Part shown: positions 1-9,802 of the stretch, in pieces
Layout of the letters: each line of letters starts with the position of its first letter
How positions within the stretch are numbered: position 1 is the stretch's first letter
Source of the DNA: Fibrobacterota bacterium
GTDB taxonomy: Bacteria > Fibrobacterota > Chitinivibrionia > Chitinivibrionales > Chitinispirillaceae
Direction: 5' to 3'
NCBI GenBank assembly: GCA_023436205.1
Contig: JAEZKC010000105.1
Coordinates: 4,381 to 68,380, forward strand
DNA length: 64,000 nucleotides
Made by a program: the position numbers and the translations under genes
The notes under the pieces: generated by a model
Databases searched by the model: none
What the model was told of the DNA's origin: nothing
What the model saw: the letters and a program-made list of their open reading frames with translations, nothing else

Positions 1-1553
1 AAGGTCAGAAGATACGTATCGTAAGAGGGATCATTGGTTGCGGCTTTCAATTCTGCTGCAGCCCAGAACTTTTCATCAGTAACCTTATCATCGCCGTACT
101 CTCCGGTATTAACTCCAGAAGGTTGTGTATAATACACTGCCGGATTCGCCAGTGCCCAGGCAAATGCACTTTTTGATGCCTGCAGACAAGTGGCTGCGAA
201 TGCGGAATTCTGATCTGCATAAAGACGGCTTGCCTTGGCCATCACCGCGACGAAATTCAAGGCCGCGGAAGTGGTCTTCATGAATACGTAACGATTTGCC
301 GTGCAGGCGCTCGGCATGACTTCACCATCGAAGACAAGCGGAGTCAATTTGTGATAAACCCCGCCATCGGCAGCCTGCATCGTGAGCATCCAGTCAAGAT
401 TCCACTTGATCTCATCGAGAACATCGGCAAGTGAATTAGTACTTTCCGGTATGTTAAGAGCAACAGAATTCATATAATCGGTAAAGTGTTCGTAGAGGTG
501 AAGCAATGTGTAAGTGGTAATGCCTGAGTTTACAATGTATTTTCCGTAGTCACCCGCATCATACCATCCCTTGGGACTTGAAAACGTTCCACTACCGGCT
601 GAAGAGTGACGATACACCACATTATCCGGGTGACCAGCAGACCGCGCCCAGCTTCCTGCGTAGGTTGAAGTCAGCGATGTGGATGCACGCTGGAAGTAGA
701 ATGCTTTAAGTGCCGCTGCGGAAATGCTCTTATGCGGTGCAGAACTAATCACAAAGTCTCGAGATATTTTTGCTCCGTCCTTGTATACGGCAAACGTGCC
801 TGCTTGTGCAAGGGTGGTAAAATCAAGGACCCTGACTGTTTCACGGGAGGGATCGTAGCTCTGGGCAGTTCCAATAGTTCCTGACCACACTGCCGAACCC
901 TGTGAGTTGCGAATTTCGTAAGTGCCGCCCGTGCTGTTTCGTACAACAGCAAGTTTTTGACCGTTTGTGTAAAATCCGATTTGATTTACCAGTGCAGCTT
1001 CATTGCTGGTATTGCCTCCTCCGGTTTCCGACTCAAAAACAGAGGCCCAGGCAATGGTGAAATCAATGTTTGTTCCTCCTCCGTTAATGAAAAACCGGGC
1101 ATTGTTATCCAATATATCCTCGTTCACCCACACCACTTCGTATTCGCCGTAGGTATTACTTTCCAGTACCCCCTGCGCTTCAATATAGGAGGGATAAAGC
1201 TCACTGCCATCCCCGGTAGTCTCACTTCCATCCTTGCCGATCCCCACCATTATCGGTTTATCCGCATAATACCCTGATCCGCCGAAAGTTATGGTGTAGG
1301 TGTATCCGGGTCGTACACTGATGCCTGTCTGTATGAGCTGAACATCGTAGATGTAACTGCCACCGGTGAAAAGGCTGAATTCCACATCGGTACCCCAAGA
1401 GTAGTCAACAGCCATGACGGAACCGCCAGCCGGAACCCTTGTTCTCCATCCGGCCAAACCGTACTCAAAATCATTATTGATAAGAAGTTCCTGAGATTGG
1501 AGAACAAAAGTCGAGAAAAGGATCATTAGAAAAGCGCCAGCACGTCCGGTCAT
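1..1553 (-). CDS. GH9 endoglucanase, N-terminal part (cut by window edge)
   Basis: Reading the minus strand from the ATG at 1553 gives an open frame to the window edge (about 517 codons), so the C-terminus is missing. It starts with a signal peptide, followed by a CBM4/9-like beta-sandwich (about residues 20-170), an N-terminal Ig-like cellulase domain (about 185-270, beginning ALVNQIGFYTNGQ), and the start of a GH9 (alpha/alpha)6 barrel with the motif KGWYDAGDYGKY that holds the catalytic DAGD aspartates. GH9 enzymes hydrolyse beta-1,4-glucan with inversion; this one is probably secreted. A clear AGGAGG lies just upstream of the ATG. It sits next to a GH5 cellulase, consistent with cellulose use. 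The catalytic glutamate lies outside the window, so activity cannot be checked. Confidence 0.9.
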   Translation of the reverse strand, partial: MTGRAGAFLMILFSTFVLQSQELLINNDFEYGLAGWRTRVPAGGSVMAVDYSWGTDVEFSLFTGGSYIYDVQLIQTGISVRPGYTYTITFGGSGYYADKPIMVGIGKDGSETTGDGSELYPSYIEAQGVLESNTYGEYEVVWVNEDILDNNARFFINGGGTNIDFTIAWASVFESETGGGNTSNEAALVNQIGFYTNGQKLAVVRNSTGGTYEIRNSQGSAVWSGTIGTAQSYDPSRETVRVLDFTTLAQAGTFAVYKDGAKISRDFVISSAPHKSISAAALKAFYFQRASTSLTSTYAGSWARSAGHPDNVVYRHSSAGSGTFSSPKGWYDAGDYGKYIVNSGITTYTLLHLYEHFTDYMNSVALNIPESTNSLADVLDEIKWNLDWMLTMQAADGGVYHKLTPLVFDGEVMPSACTANRYVFMKTTSAALNFVAVMAKASRLYADQNSAFAATCLQASKSAFAWALANPAVYYTQPSGVNTGEYGDDKVTDEKFWAAAELKAATNDPSYDTYLLT

Positions 1554-1808
1554 GAATACCTCCTTATTGGGTTTTAGCTTTGCGGTATTATAGTATATGT
1601 CAGAAGAGAGCTTTTTGTCAATGATTAACGATACGATTGGAACTCTTTGCGAAGAGAGCGGGATCCGGACACCTTTCCCGGCCTAAAACCACTCGGAGAT
1701 GATTGTGAAAACTCAAGTGGTAATATTAATCCAGCTCAACAGAGGTGATACGACATTTCTTTCTCCCTTGAATTATTTTCCTTTTAAACCACAAACCCGG
1801 GAAGACTA

Positions 1809-2639
1809 TTGCGCAATCCAAAACTGTTCGCTTTCGATCTTGACGGTACTCTTCTCAATGACCATAAACGGATCAGTCCCGCCAATGCAGCAGTGCTCAG
1901 GGAATTGATTGAGCGGGATATTATAGTGGCGTTCGCTTCTGGCAGGCTGGGGTCCAGCATGAAGCAGTTTCTCCCGGAACTGGGAATGGATCTGGCGATG
2001 CTCACGCTCAACGGAGCAGACGTGTTTATGGATTCAAAACACGCCAATCGCAGAGTCTACAGCGCACCTCTGGATGCTCATCATTCGGACCATCTGATCC
2101 GCTACGCCAAAGGAAAGCCGTTTGCCCTGAACTTCTATTTTCAGGACCGTCTTTATACAGTCAAGGACCAGACAAGCAGTCCCTGGATCGATCTTTATTA
2201 CCAGCAAACAAGTTCCAACTATAATTACCTTGATAGCTTTGAACCTTTAGCCGGCAAATCCCCCTCCAAGATCATCTTTATTGGAGATCCGGCAGAACTG
2301 GATCGGCAGGAGGAGCTCTTCCGTTCCAAGTGGGACAGTGAATCCATATATATCTGCAGAACCTGGATGCATTATCTGGAATTCCTTAATGTTAAAGCCA
2401 ACAAAGGAATCGGCCTCGAAGCACTGGCATCAGCATACGGTTTTAACCTCGACGAGGTAGTGGCTTTCGGGGATGCGGATAACGATATTCCCATGCTCTC
2501 CCGGGCAGGCCTCGGAGTGGCCATGAAAAATTCCGAAAAAGAGGTTAGGGACAGCGCTGATCGGGTCACCGAGTTCACCAATGATCAGGACGGAATCGCC
2601 CATGAATGGCAGCGAATTAAGATGGAACTTGGCTGGTAA
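1809..2639 (+). CDS. Cof-type HAD-IIB family phosphatase
   Basis: A 276-residue HAD hydrolase. Motif I, FDLDGTLL, is at residues 9-16 with the nucleophile and acid/base aspartates; motif IV, FGDADNDIPML, is near residue 220; a Cof-type cap lies between them. Such enzymes dephosphorylate sugar phosphates, FMN or PLP in the cytoplasm; the substrate cannot be told from sequence. The start is a TTG codon without a strong ribosome binding site, but it lies only about nine residues before motif I, so little can be missing. It stands alone between two divergently arranged cellulase genes. Confidence 0.9.
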   Translation: MRNPKLFAFDLDGTLLNDHKRISPANAAVLRELIERDIIVAFASGRLGSSMKQFLPELGMDLAMLTLNGADVFMDSKHANRRVYSAPLDAHHSDHLIRYAKGKPFALNFYFQDRLYTVKDQTSSPWIDLYYQQTSSNYNYLDSFEPLAGKSPSKIIFIGDPAELDRQEELFRSKWDSESIYICRTWMHYLEFLNVKANKGIGLEALASAYGFNLDEVVAFGDADNDIPMLSRAGLGVAMKNSEKEVRDSADRVTEFTNDQDGIAHEWQRIKMELGW

Positions 2640-2732
2640 AAACCGATTTTCTTCTTTTCCAAATCTATTCTAAATGCTATTATAAGAATACCCCACATCG
2701 CAAATTTTCCACATTACTCAAGGTGAGGTGTT

Positions 2733-4481
2733 ATGAAGAGGATATTATTGTGTACTGCGTTCCTCATGGCTTTCAATTCCTCCATTCTTGCTGATGCTTT
2801 TGAAATAAACCAGAGGCTTGGCCGGGGAATAAACATGGGTAACATGCTGGAGGCGCCCTCTGAAGGTGCCTGGGGAGTAACCTTCCAGGATAATTACTTT
2901 ACCGAAATTGCTGGAAAAGGGTTTCAGAGTGTGCGTATTCCAATCCGCTGGTCGGCAGAGGACAGAACCTCTCTGGAAGCGCCCTATACCGTGAATGAAA
3001 CTTTTTTTGCCAGAGTGGATCACATTCTTAACCTGGCCAGAGAGGCTGGGCTGAATGCAGTGATCAATATGCATCATTATGATGAGCTGTTTCAGGATGC
3101 CACCGGCTTTCACCGTGACAGATTTCTGGCGATCTGGCGTCAGGTTTCAGAGCGCTACAAAGACTACCCTGACAGTCTGGTATTTGAAGTTCTCAACGAG
3201 CCCAATACCGACCTCACTGCGGAGCGCTGGAATACTCTTTTCGCCGAAGCGCTGGCTATCATTCGTGAAACAAACCCCACTCGTGCAGTAATTGTAGGCA
3301 CAGCAAACTGGGGTGGCGTTGCAGGACTTACGAATCTCGTATTGCCTGAAGATGACAACCTGATTCTCACCGTGCACTATTATAACCCCTTCTCCTTCAC
3401 TCATCAGGGAGCCGAATGGGTGTCAGGGGCGAATGCCTATTTAGGAACCACCTGGGAGGGCAGTTATCTTCAGAAAATATCGGTCGTAAATGAAATGGCA
3501 GCGGTCCGCTGGTTTTCGGAAAAGTACAGCCTACCTGTATTTGTGGGTGAATTCGGAGCCTACAGCAAAGCGGACATTACCTCCCGCGCGACCTGGACCA
3601 GTTACTGCGCCCGTCTTTTTGAATCCTTCGGTTTCAGCTGGGCCTACTGGGAGTACTGTGCCGGATTCGGTATTTACGATCCCAACCGGGAAGTTTACAA
3701 CGATGCACTTGTAAACGCTCTCCTTTCCTCTGACACCAGTAATCTCAAACTGGAAGTTAAATATCCCGAAGGAATTGACTTGGCCGAAAACGGAACATTC
3801 TCTTCAGGAAAGCAATCATGGAATTTCGGAGTATGGGATACTACCGGCAGGGCCACAGCTGCAGTTGTGGATAGTGAATTGGTCGTAACTGTCACCAAAA
3901 TGCCGGCCAATCCCTGGGGAATGCAGTTGCAACAAGGATCAATCTCTCTGGTAAAGGACGCCAGATACGTTCTGATGTTTGATGCTTATGCTGATACTCC
4001 TGTTACCATTGAAGCGAGTGTTATGCTGGCCGAAGCACCCTGGACCGTTTACGGTGGAACCGGAAATGCTTTTCTGACATCAGAGAAAAAGACTTTCAGT
4101 GGCGAATTCATTATGAAAGTTGATGATCCGAATGGCAGGATTTCATTCAATCTGGGGACTATACCTGCGCATATCACCATTGACAATGTTAAACTGATTC
4201 AGGTGGGATCCAATTCCCCGGTGATAAACTCCTTGAAGAGCACTGGCAAGATTGAATCATGGCACGTCTCTAATGGAAAGCTGAATCTCTCTCTTGACGG
4301 GTTTTCAGGGCAGAATACAAAAATCTCCCTGTTTACTGTACAGGGGAGGCTTGTTCGCTCTGTGAATTGCGATGTTAAAAATGAAGCTATAAAGATTCCG
4401 GTAGGGAAAGCATCCGGCTTTTATGTTTTAAGAATCGAAAGCGCCCAGAAGAAACTGCAGGACAGAATTCTGCTACCCTAA
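2733..4481 (+). CDS. GH5 cellulase with CBM-like domain and C-terminal sorting domain
   Basis: A 582-residue secreted enzyme. A signal peptide (1-20) is followed by a GH5 TIM barrel (about 25-330) with RGINMGN, VRIPIRW, the acid/base glutamate in FEVLNEP and the nucleophile in FVGEFGAY. These are the hallmarks of retaining endo-beta-1,4-glucanases. Residues 350-490 form a CBM4/9-like sandwich, and the last ~80 residues (ISLFTVQGRLVRS ... SGFYVLRIES) look like a type IX secretion C-terminal sorting domain. That would mean export through the outer membrane and surface attachment or release. AGGTGAGG precedes the ATG. The sorting-domain assignment is by pattern only. Confidence 0.92.
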   Translation: MKRILLCTAFLMAFNSSILADAFEINQRLGRGINMGNMLEAPSEGAWGVTFQDNYFTEIAGKGFQSVRIPIRWSAEDRTSLEAPYTVNETFFARVDHILNLAREAGLNAVINMHHYDELFQDATGFHRDRFLAIWRQVSERYKDYPDSLVFEVLNEPNTDLTAERWNTLFAEALAIIRETNPTRAVIVGTANWGGVAGLTNLVLPEDDNLILTVHYYNPFSFTHQGAEWVSGANAYLGTTWEGSYLQKISVVNEMAAVRWFSEKYSLPVFVGEFGAYSKADITSRATWTSYCARLFESFGFSWAYWEYCAGFGIYDPNREVYNDALVNALLSSDTSNLKLEVKYPEGIDLAENGTFSSGKQSWNFGVWDTTGRATAAVVDSELVVTVTKMPANPWGMQLQQGSISLVKDARYVLMFDAYADTPVTIEASVMLAEAPWTVYGGTGNAFLTSEKKTFSGEFIMKVDDPNGRISFNLGTIPAHITIDNVKLIQVGSNSPVINSLKSTGKIESWHVSNGKLNLSLDGFSGQNTKISLFTVQGRLVRSVNCDVKNEAIKIPVGKASGFYVLRIESAQKKLQDRILLP

Positions 4482-4493
4482 AATGAATTTTCC

Positions 4494-4516
4494 GGGGTGG
4501 AGGACTTCTCCACTCC
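4494..4516. terminator. Probable bidirectional hairpin between convergent genes
   Basis: An inverted repeat pairs GGGGTGGAG (4494-4502) with CTCCACTCCC (4508-4516) around a short loop. It lies between the ends of the GH5 gene and the convergent response-regulator gene, with T-rich sequence nearby on either strand rather than a strict U-tract. The position supports a shared terminator. Confidence 0.5.
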
Positions 4517-4528
4517 CTCAACTGCTCT

Positions 4529-5227
4529 TTACTTTACTTCTCCCACAAACCGATACCCAGCTCCATGAACTGTTAAAATATATTTGGGATTTGCAGGATC
4601 ATCCTCCACTTTTTGCCGTAATTTAGCGATGTGCTGATCAAGTGTTCTGGTAGTACCCTCATACCGCATACCCCATACTCTGTCAAGAAGCATACCTCTA
4701 TCGAGCACTTCCCCCTCATGGGCGGTGAATTCCTGCAGGAGTGAAAGCTCTCTAGTCGATATTTGAAAGATTTCGTCACCCCTTTTACCTTCAAGAGTCT
4801 TCGGATTTATGGTTACTTTTCCAAAAGCAAAAGTTTTCCCTTCATCCTTCTGACTTTTTGGAGTTGACCGACGAAGAGCAGCCCTGACTCTTGCAAGCAA
4901 CTCATGAATGCCAAAGGGTTTTACAATGTAGTCATCAGCCCCAAGCTCAAGCCCCACGACTTTATCTACCTCCTGCCCTTTAGCGGTCAGCATGAGAATA
5001 GGGGTAGAGGAATCGGTGGTACGAATTGTACGACATACATCATACCCGCTCTTTTCAGGAATCATGATATCCAAAAGAATAAGATCGGGTTTTTCTGCAG
5101 AATAGATATCCAGAGCTTTTGCTCCATCACGAGCTTCACAAACCGTATACCCTTCCCCTTCCAGCAGATCTACAATTCCAGTGATGATTGCGGGATCATC
5201 CTCAACAACCATGATTTTAGTTCCCAT
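4529..5227 (-). CDS. OmpR-family response regulator
   Basis: A 232-residue two-component regulator. The receiver domain (1-120) has the acidic pair VVEDD, the phospho-acceptor aspartate in LILLDIMIP and the conserved lysine in IVKPFG. The C-terminal winged helix (about 135-230) ends RTLDQHIAKLRQKVE ... VHGAGYRFVGE, typical of OmpR/PhoB DNA-binding domains. The start at 5227 is supported by AAGGAG eight bases upstream and overlaps the end of the kinase gene by 11 bases, implying translational coupling. It is the last gene of a four-gene envelope operon and probably regulates peptidoglycan or envelope genes; the targets are unknown. Confidence 0.95.
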   Translation of the reverse strand: MGTKIMVVEDDPAIITGIVDLLEGEGYTVCEARDGAKALDIYSAEKPDLILLDIMIPEKSGYDVCRTIRTTDSSTPILMLTAKGQEVDKVVGLELGADDYIVKPFGIHELLARVRAALRRSTPKSQKDEGKTFAFGKVTINPKTLEGKRGDEIFQISTRELSLLQEFTAHEGEVLDRGMLLDRVWGMRYEGTTRTLDQHIAKLRQKVEDDPANPKYILTVHGAGYRFVGEVK

Positions 5228-7148
5228 TTTGAATCTCCTTGAAGGGTAGTTTTACCTCGAAACGACTCCCGACAGGCTTTGCAGGAGTAAAAACAATATC
5301 CCCACCATGATCCCTCATGATTTGCCTGGCGATGGTGAGTCCCAGCCCAGTTCCCCTTACTTTACTCGTGAGGGAATCATCCGCTCTGTAAAATTCTTCG
5401 AATATTTTCTGCGCATCTTTGGGTTTAATGCCGATTCCACGGTCTTCAACAGAAAGCACAGCTTGTCCGTTTTCACTTTTTACACTAACCTGAATCCATT
5501 TTTGATCTGAAGAGTACTTTTCGGCATTGGAGAGTATATTGAGGAAAACCTGCTTTACAGCTTCAGGATCAGCTTCCACGTAAACGGGGTCCTCAGGGAT
5601 CATTGTCTCAATTGCAAATCCGCCATGTTCAAGACGAACCCGTTGGTTTTCAACCAGTTCACTTATAAGAGTTGCCAAATCGACAGTAGATTTATCATAC
5701 GTGCGCTTACCTTTTCTGGAACGTGAAAAATCGAGCACATTATTAATCAAACGGGTCAGCCTTTCCGTTTCAGACACCATGATATCCAGATACTTTCTCC
5801 TCTTCACCGGATCTGTCTGACGGCCTTCGCGCAAAATCTCAGCAAAGAGTCTTATCGAGGTAAGGGGGGTCTTCAGTTCATGGGAAACATTGGCCACAAA
5901 TGTGGTGCGCTGCTGGGCCAACTGCAGTTCAGATTTGAGAGATCTGTAAATGAGAATACTTCCGGAAATAATAGATGCAAAAAAAATCATCACCAGCATT
6001 GCTATTACCAATTTAGTTAAATGGGCCCGTTGAGCAATAAGTTCGGGTGAAGAGATGTAGGCTGCGACTTCCCAGCGAGGCAACAGCTCACTAATCTCTC
6101 TACTTACAAAAGGTAACTTCCAGTCATAAGTCCGGTTAAGAGAAGGATCCTGGATCGGGGAGCCTCTTTCGTTCAGTACAGTGAGTACCCGTGATGAATT
6201 GTACACTGGGGGCAGGAGTGAAACAATACGCTGAGTCAATTTGTTCACGTCAATTTCGCACCCGGCAATTTTATCGTCACCTAATTTTCTCCAGTAGAGA
6301 AGTATGAATTGATCATCCATAACTCTGGGTATGAAACCGGATTGACTCTGTGCAATTATCTGTGAAAAACGCAGGCTTTCAGTTATATACATTGATTGAA
6401 CCAGTTCCTTTTTAGTCACGGTTCTGGTTTTATCCTTCGGACGGGATTTTACCACACGAGAAGCAAGTTTACTTTTTTCATCGGCAATTTGATTGTAAAT
6501 CTCCTCCTGAATCTCTCTGCTTTCCTCAAATTTACCAATGGCCTGACGTCTGGAAGCTGCGGAATTACTAAGCATTTGCGAAGGAGCCTGGGGAGCGCCA
6601 AACGATTCGGTAGATGGAGCGGGAGCAGCTGATGGTTTCATCTCAATGTCTGCATCGTCAGCCAGGATTTTTTCTGCATACTTTACTGCTACATTTTGAT
6701 ACACTTCCACCATTTTACGATCCTGAAAAAGATCGGTGTTGGTTTTCAAAAAGGCGTTTTCTGGAGTGTTCTGCTTTGTTTCCTGTTCATCTGGAAAAAG
6801 GAATTTACCTTTTCTAAGAAACAGGAAAGGTACTTTGACCAGAGATGAGGAGGATTTGATCTCCTGCAAATTAAAAGGATCGATTTTTCCTGCCTGAGAA
6901 AAGGTGGAATCCAGTTCAGCCTGAAGGTGTTCCAGGTCACCGACTATGAGCTCGGAAACATGAGCAAGTTCTGCCAGAAAAGTGGTCTCCAGCTGTTTTT
7001 CAAGGTAGGCTTCCTCCCTGATCGAAGCACGGAGCGCCAATACACTAAGGACGATTCCAGGCCCCAAAACAAGAATCAAAAACAGCAGCACCAGCTTACG
7101 CGTGGCTTTCTGATCGTTCAATTTTTTCAGTTTCAATGATAAACCCAC
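5217..7148 (-). CDS. Membrane sensor histidine kinase
   Basis: A 643-residue kinase. One membrane helix lies at about 18-40, followed by a long periplasmic region (about 40-375) with a charged, low-complexity middle, and a second helix at about 380-402. The HisKA box FVANVSHELKTPLTSIR follows, then the HATPase_c N, G1 and G2 boxes (NILSNAEKYS, VEDRGIGI, GTGLGLTIA). It should autophosphorylate in response to an envelope signal and pass phosphate to the overlapping response regulator. The predicted GTG start lacks a strong ribosome binding site, so the N-terminus could be a few residues shorter. The extracytoplasmic part matches no sensor family I recognise. Confidence 0.93.
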   Translation of the reverse strand: MGLSLKLKKLNDQKATRKLVLLFLILVLGPGIVLSVLALRASIREEAYLEKQLETTFLAELAHVSELIVGDLEHLQAELDSTFSQAGKIDPFNLQEIKSSSSLVKVPFLFLRKGKFLFPDEQETKQNTPENAFLKTNTDLFQDRKMVEVYQNVAVKYAEKILADDADIEMKPSAAPAPSTESFGAPQAPSQMLSNSAASRRQAIGKFEESREIQEEIYNQIADEKSKLASRVVKSRPKDKTRTVTKKELVQSMYITESLRFSQIIAQSQSGFIPRVMDDQFILLYWRKLGDDKIAGCEIDVNKLTQRIVSLLPPVYNSSRVLTVLNERGSPIQDPSLNRTYDWKLPFVSREISELLPRWEVAAYISSPELIAQRAHLTKLVIAMLVMIFFASIISGSILIYRSLKSELQLAQQRTTFVANVSHELKTPLTSIRLFAEILREGRQTDPVKRRKYLDIMVSETERLTRLINNVLDFSRSRKGKRTYDKSTVDLATLISELVENQRVRLEHGGFAIETMIPEDPVYVEADPEAVKQVFLNILSNAEKYSSDQKWIQVSVKSENGQAVLSVEDRGIGIKPKDAQKIFEEFYRADDSLTSKVRGTGLGLTIARQIMRDHGGDIVFTPAKPVGSRFEVKLPFKEIQNGN

Positions 7149-7181
7149 ATTCGAACTTTTTTTAGAGTACGTTTCGGCATC

Positions 7182-8021
7182 TCATTTAGGACATAATGAA
7201 GGTCCGCAGATAATGACTTCCGTTCCGTTTCTGAATACCCCGGCTTCGTACAGTTCATCAATGTCTTCATTCCTCATGGCAACGCATCCCCAAGTCCAGT
7301 TGTTGCCGATACCACCGCCGTGAATGGTAATGTCCCCTCCAATACCGGCCCTCGTACCATGCACAAGAGGAACTGTACCATCTTTTACAGCCAAAGCATA
7401 TCTTTTTCTATCTTCGGCGTTGGGGTAATCCAGCATGAAAGACTTATAAAACGCCGAATGCAAATTAGCATACAAAATTTTATAATTCCCTTCGGGAGTA
7501 GACTGTTGATCAAAATAGAGCTTACGCTCTTTAGGTCTGCTGCCAAGATTCATGGGGTATCTCTTAACCGGAATATCTCCTCGACGCACTTCAAGAAAAT
7601 AGTTGATTTTGTTGATGTAAATTGAAACGGGAACGTTGGTCAGGGAGGGAAGCATGATATCTGCGTTTGTGATGGAAGCCACATTGCTTGGAATGACTCC
7701 TCCATTAAGTTCAGTTGCATCCATATAGTAATAGTAGGTGCAGTTATGAGCCAGATTTGTATCTGTATAGGTACCCTGTTTCAGGAAATCTGTAAGGTCA
7801 ATAGTTGTTATGGGCAGCAGATTCAAATCGAGCACATCGAGCTTTTCAATGTCAATGTATGATCTGTAGAGCGTAAGCAAACCGATATTGACAGATTTTG
7901 AAAATTTCCAGGTGACCTCTGCCTTACAGTCGGATTCTGCTCTCAACGACATATCAAGACGTGCTTTACTTTGAGCAAACAAAGACAAGTACAACAGGAA
8001 AATAGCACTACAGGTTTTCAT
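7182..8021 (-). CDS. L,D-transpeptidase (YkuD family)
   Basis: An exported protein of about 279 residues. I place the start at the ATG at 8021 because CGGAGGG precedes it and a signal peptide (MKTCSAIFLLYLSLFAQS) follows; a longer frame upstream lacks these. A beta-rich, FN3-like domain comes first. The YkuD catalytic region follows, with ITIHGGG and TWGCVAM, which hold the catalytic His and Cys (variants of the usual HG...SHGC). YkuD enzymes make 3-3 peptidoglycan cross-links or attach proteins to peptidoglycan in the periplasm. It lies between a peptidoglycan-binding VWA gene and the sensor kinase, with short gaps that suggest one transcript. Confidence 0.9.
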   Translation of the reverse strand: MKTCSAIFLLYLSLFAQSKARLDMSLRAESDCKAEVTWKFSKSVNIGLLTLYRSYIDIEKLDVLDLNLLPITTIDLTDFLKQGTYTDTNLAHNCTYYYYMDATELNGGVIPSNVASITNADIMLPSLTNVPVSIYINKINYFLEVRRGDIPVKRYPMNLGSRPKERKLYFDQQSTPEGNYKILYANLHSAFYKSFMLDYPNAEDRKRYALAVKDGTVPLVHGTRAGIGGDITIHGGGIGNNWTWGCVAMRNEDIDELYEAGVFRNGTEVIICGPSLCPK

Positions 8022-8070
8022 AAAGATCCCTCCGAAGCTGAGGAGTCCCGCAGAGCGGGACCCGGTATTT

Positions 8071-9615
8071 TCAATAGAGCTCAAGCTTTCTCAATGTTTC
8101 AGGACCTGCAACTCCATCATCAGTCATGCCATTGCTTTTCTGATACTCCTTAACAGCCGCCTCAACTTCTTCAGTATAATTTCCGTCAATGGGACCATTG
8201 TACATATTATTGTCTTTGAGCTTTTCCTGCAGCTTTTGAACTTCACTTCCAGAATTGCCATTTTCAAGAATATATTTGCTCCGCTGACCCTTTTTGGCAT
8301 AATACAGTGCCTGTTTGCGCTGCTTCACATACGATGATTTGGCCTCAGGAGCCTGAGCCGCCCTGTCCATATCCTTCTCTTCCATGGCAACAGCCTCCAT
8401 TTTTTTACTGATTCTAATATCAGACAAACTCGAATTGGCCTGGGAAAGCTTAGACTGCAATGCCACCATATTCTGACGAGCGAGCTCTTCCTGGCCCTGT
8501 TCAAAAAGCCTGACGTTCTTCTCGTGCTCATCCTCAGCCTCTATCAGGGTGACCTCGGCAAGAACAGGTTTGTTTTCTGAAGAGGCAACCTTAACCTTGC
8601 TTGAGGTAACTTCAACGGAGATCGCTGAAGTATCCTTGCGAATTTTCCCACTTTCAGTTTCTTTCCAGGTATAATGTAATGTGCCAAGTTCCTTCTTTCC
8701 TTCGCTCAGGGCAGTGACTTTCAACTTCACCAGTACGGAACGGCTCTCTCCAGCATAGAAGGCGGATAGGGGAATGGAGGTGATACCGCGTTCAGTTGCA
8801 CAATCATAACCGTAAACCTTTACACTTTTTACACAGCCAGATCCCCTGAACTGAATATTTATATTCTGAACAAGTGTTGAAGACAGGGAAGAAAGCTCCT
8901 GCCTGAAAATGGATTCCATCTGGGAAGGGCTTTCAACATAGTAATAGCGACCACTACCGTTCTCGGCGATTCCCTGCATGAGGTCCTCATCGTATTCAAG
9001 CCCCAGTCCGATTGTGGAAATGGTCACTCCAGACTGACGGGCATTCCGGGCGAAACGATAGATGCTTGACCTGTCAGTAACTCCTTGATTGGCCAGTCCA
9101 TCTGAGAGCAGAATTACCCGATTAAGCTTTTCTTCACGAATGTATTTGCCGGTTTCCTCGATTCCTTCCTGCATACCTCCGCACAGGTTTGTGCTTCCCC
9201 GCGGCTCCAGCCTATCAATTGCTCTCTTTATCTGTGTTTTTGATGTTACTGCCGATGATGGCCAGAGCACCTTTATCCTGTCATCGTATTCAACAATGGA
9301 TAGGCGGTCCTCTGATGTCAGATTATCAACTATAAACTTGGCAGCAGCCTTTGCATATTCCATTTTGCCTTTATCAGCCATCGATCCTGAACGATCTATC
9401 ACCAGTCCCACATTGAGAGGTGTACGATTCTGATCTCTCGAAGCGAACTGATTCGGGGTCTCAAGCTTAATAACAACACTAATTTCCTGTTCCTGGTTTG
9501 CAAGAACAGAAGTACGGTCAAGTTCCGCATGACGCTTGAATACTGTATTTTGAGCCGCAACAATTCCGGTTAAAGCCGCCAGGGCTAAAGCAGATTTAAG
9601 TATCCGACTATTCAT
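8071..9615 (-). CDS. Exported VWA-domain protein with peptidoglycan-binding domain
   Basis: About 514 residues from the ATG at 9615, chosen because GAGGAGG sits seven bases upstream and a signal peptide ending VAAQ follows. The VWA domain (about 45-250) has a complete MIDAS: DRSGSM, the threonine in PRGSTNL and the aspartate in LLSDG. A middle beta domain and a charged coiled segment follow. The last ~65 residues form a PG_binding_1 module (GSEVQKLQEKL ... DGVAGPETLRKL). It probably binds a metal-dependent protein partner while anchored to peptidoglycan. As first gene of the operon with the transpeptidase and two-component pair, it may act in envelope sensing; this is inference. Confidence 0.88.
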   Translation of the reverse strand: MNSRILKSALALAALTGIVAAQNTVFKRHAELDRTSVLANQEQEISVVIKLETPNQFASRDQNRTPLNVGLVIDRSGSMADKGKMEYAKAAAKFIVDNLTSEDRLSIVEYDDRIKVLWPSSAVTSKTQIKRAIDRLEPRGSTNLCGGMQEGIEETGKYIREEKLNRVILLSDGLANQGVTDRSSIYRFARNARQSGVTISTIGLGLEYDEDLMQGIAENGSGRYYYVESPSQMESIFRQELSSLSSTLVQNINIQFRGSGCVKSVKVYGYDCATERGITSIPLSAFYAGESRSVLVKLKVTALSEGKKELGTLHYTWKETESGKIRKDTSAISVEVTSSKVKVASSENKPVLAEVTLIEAEDEHEKNVRLFEQGQEELARQNMVALQSKLSQANSSLSDIRISKKMEAVAMEEKDMDRAAQAPEAKSSYVKQRKQALYYAKKGQRSKYILENGNSGSEVQKLQEKLKDNNMYNGPIDGNYTEEVEAAVKEYQKSNGMTDDGVAGPETLRKLELY

Positions 9616-9802
9616 AGTGTCCTCCTCTATTGGTGTAGTGTTATAGGTTCTATACAAAACATACCAAACAAAAGAGGATAGGTTGTCATACGAGTGTAAA
9701 TGATTTGTAAAAGATTTGTAAAAACAGGAAGGTGGAATAGTTCAGCTGACTATACCATTTTAGATAAAGTAGCAGATTTTCGATTTTTTTGAATTATTAC
9801 AC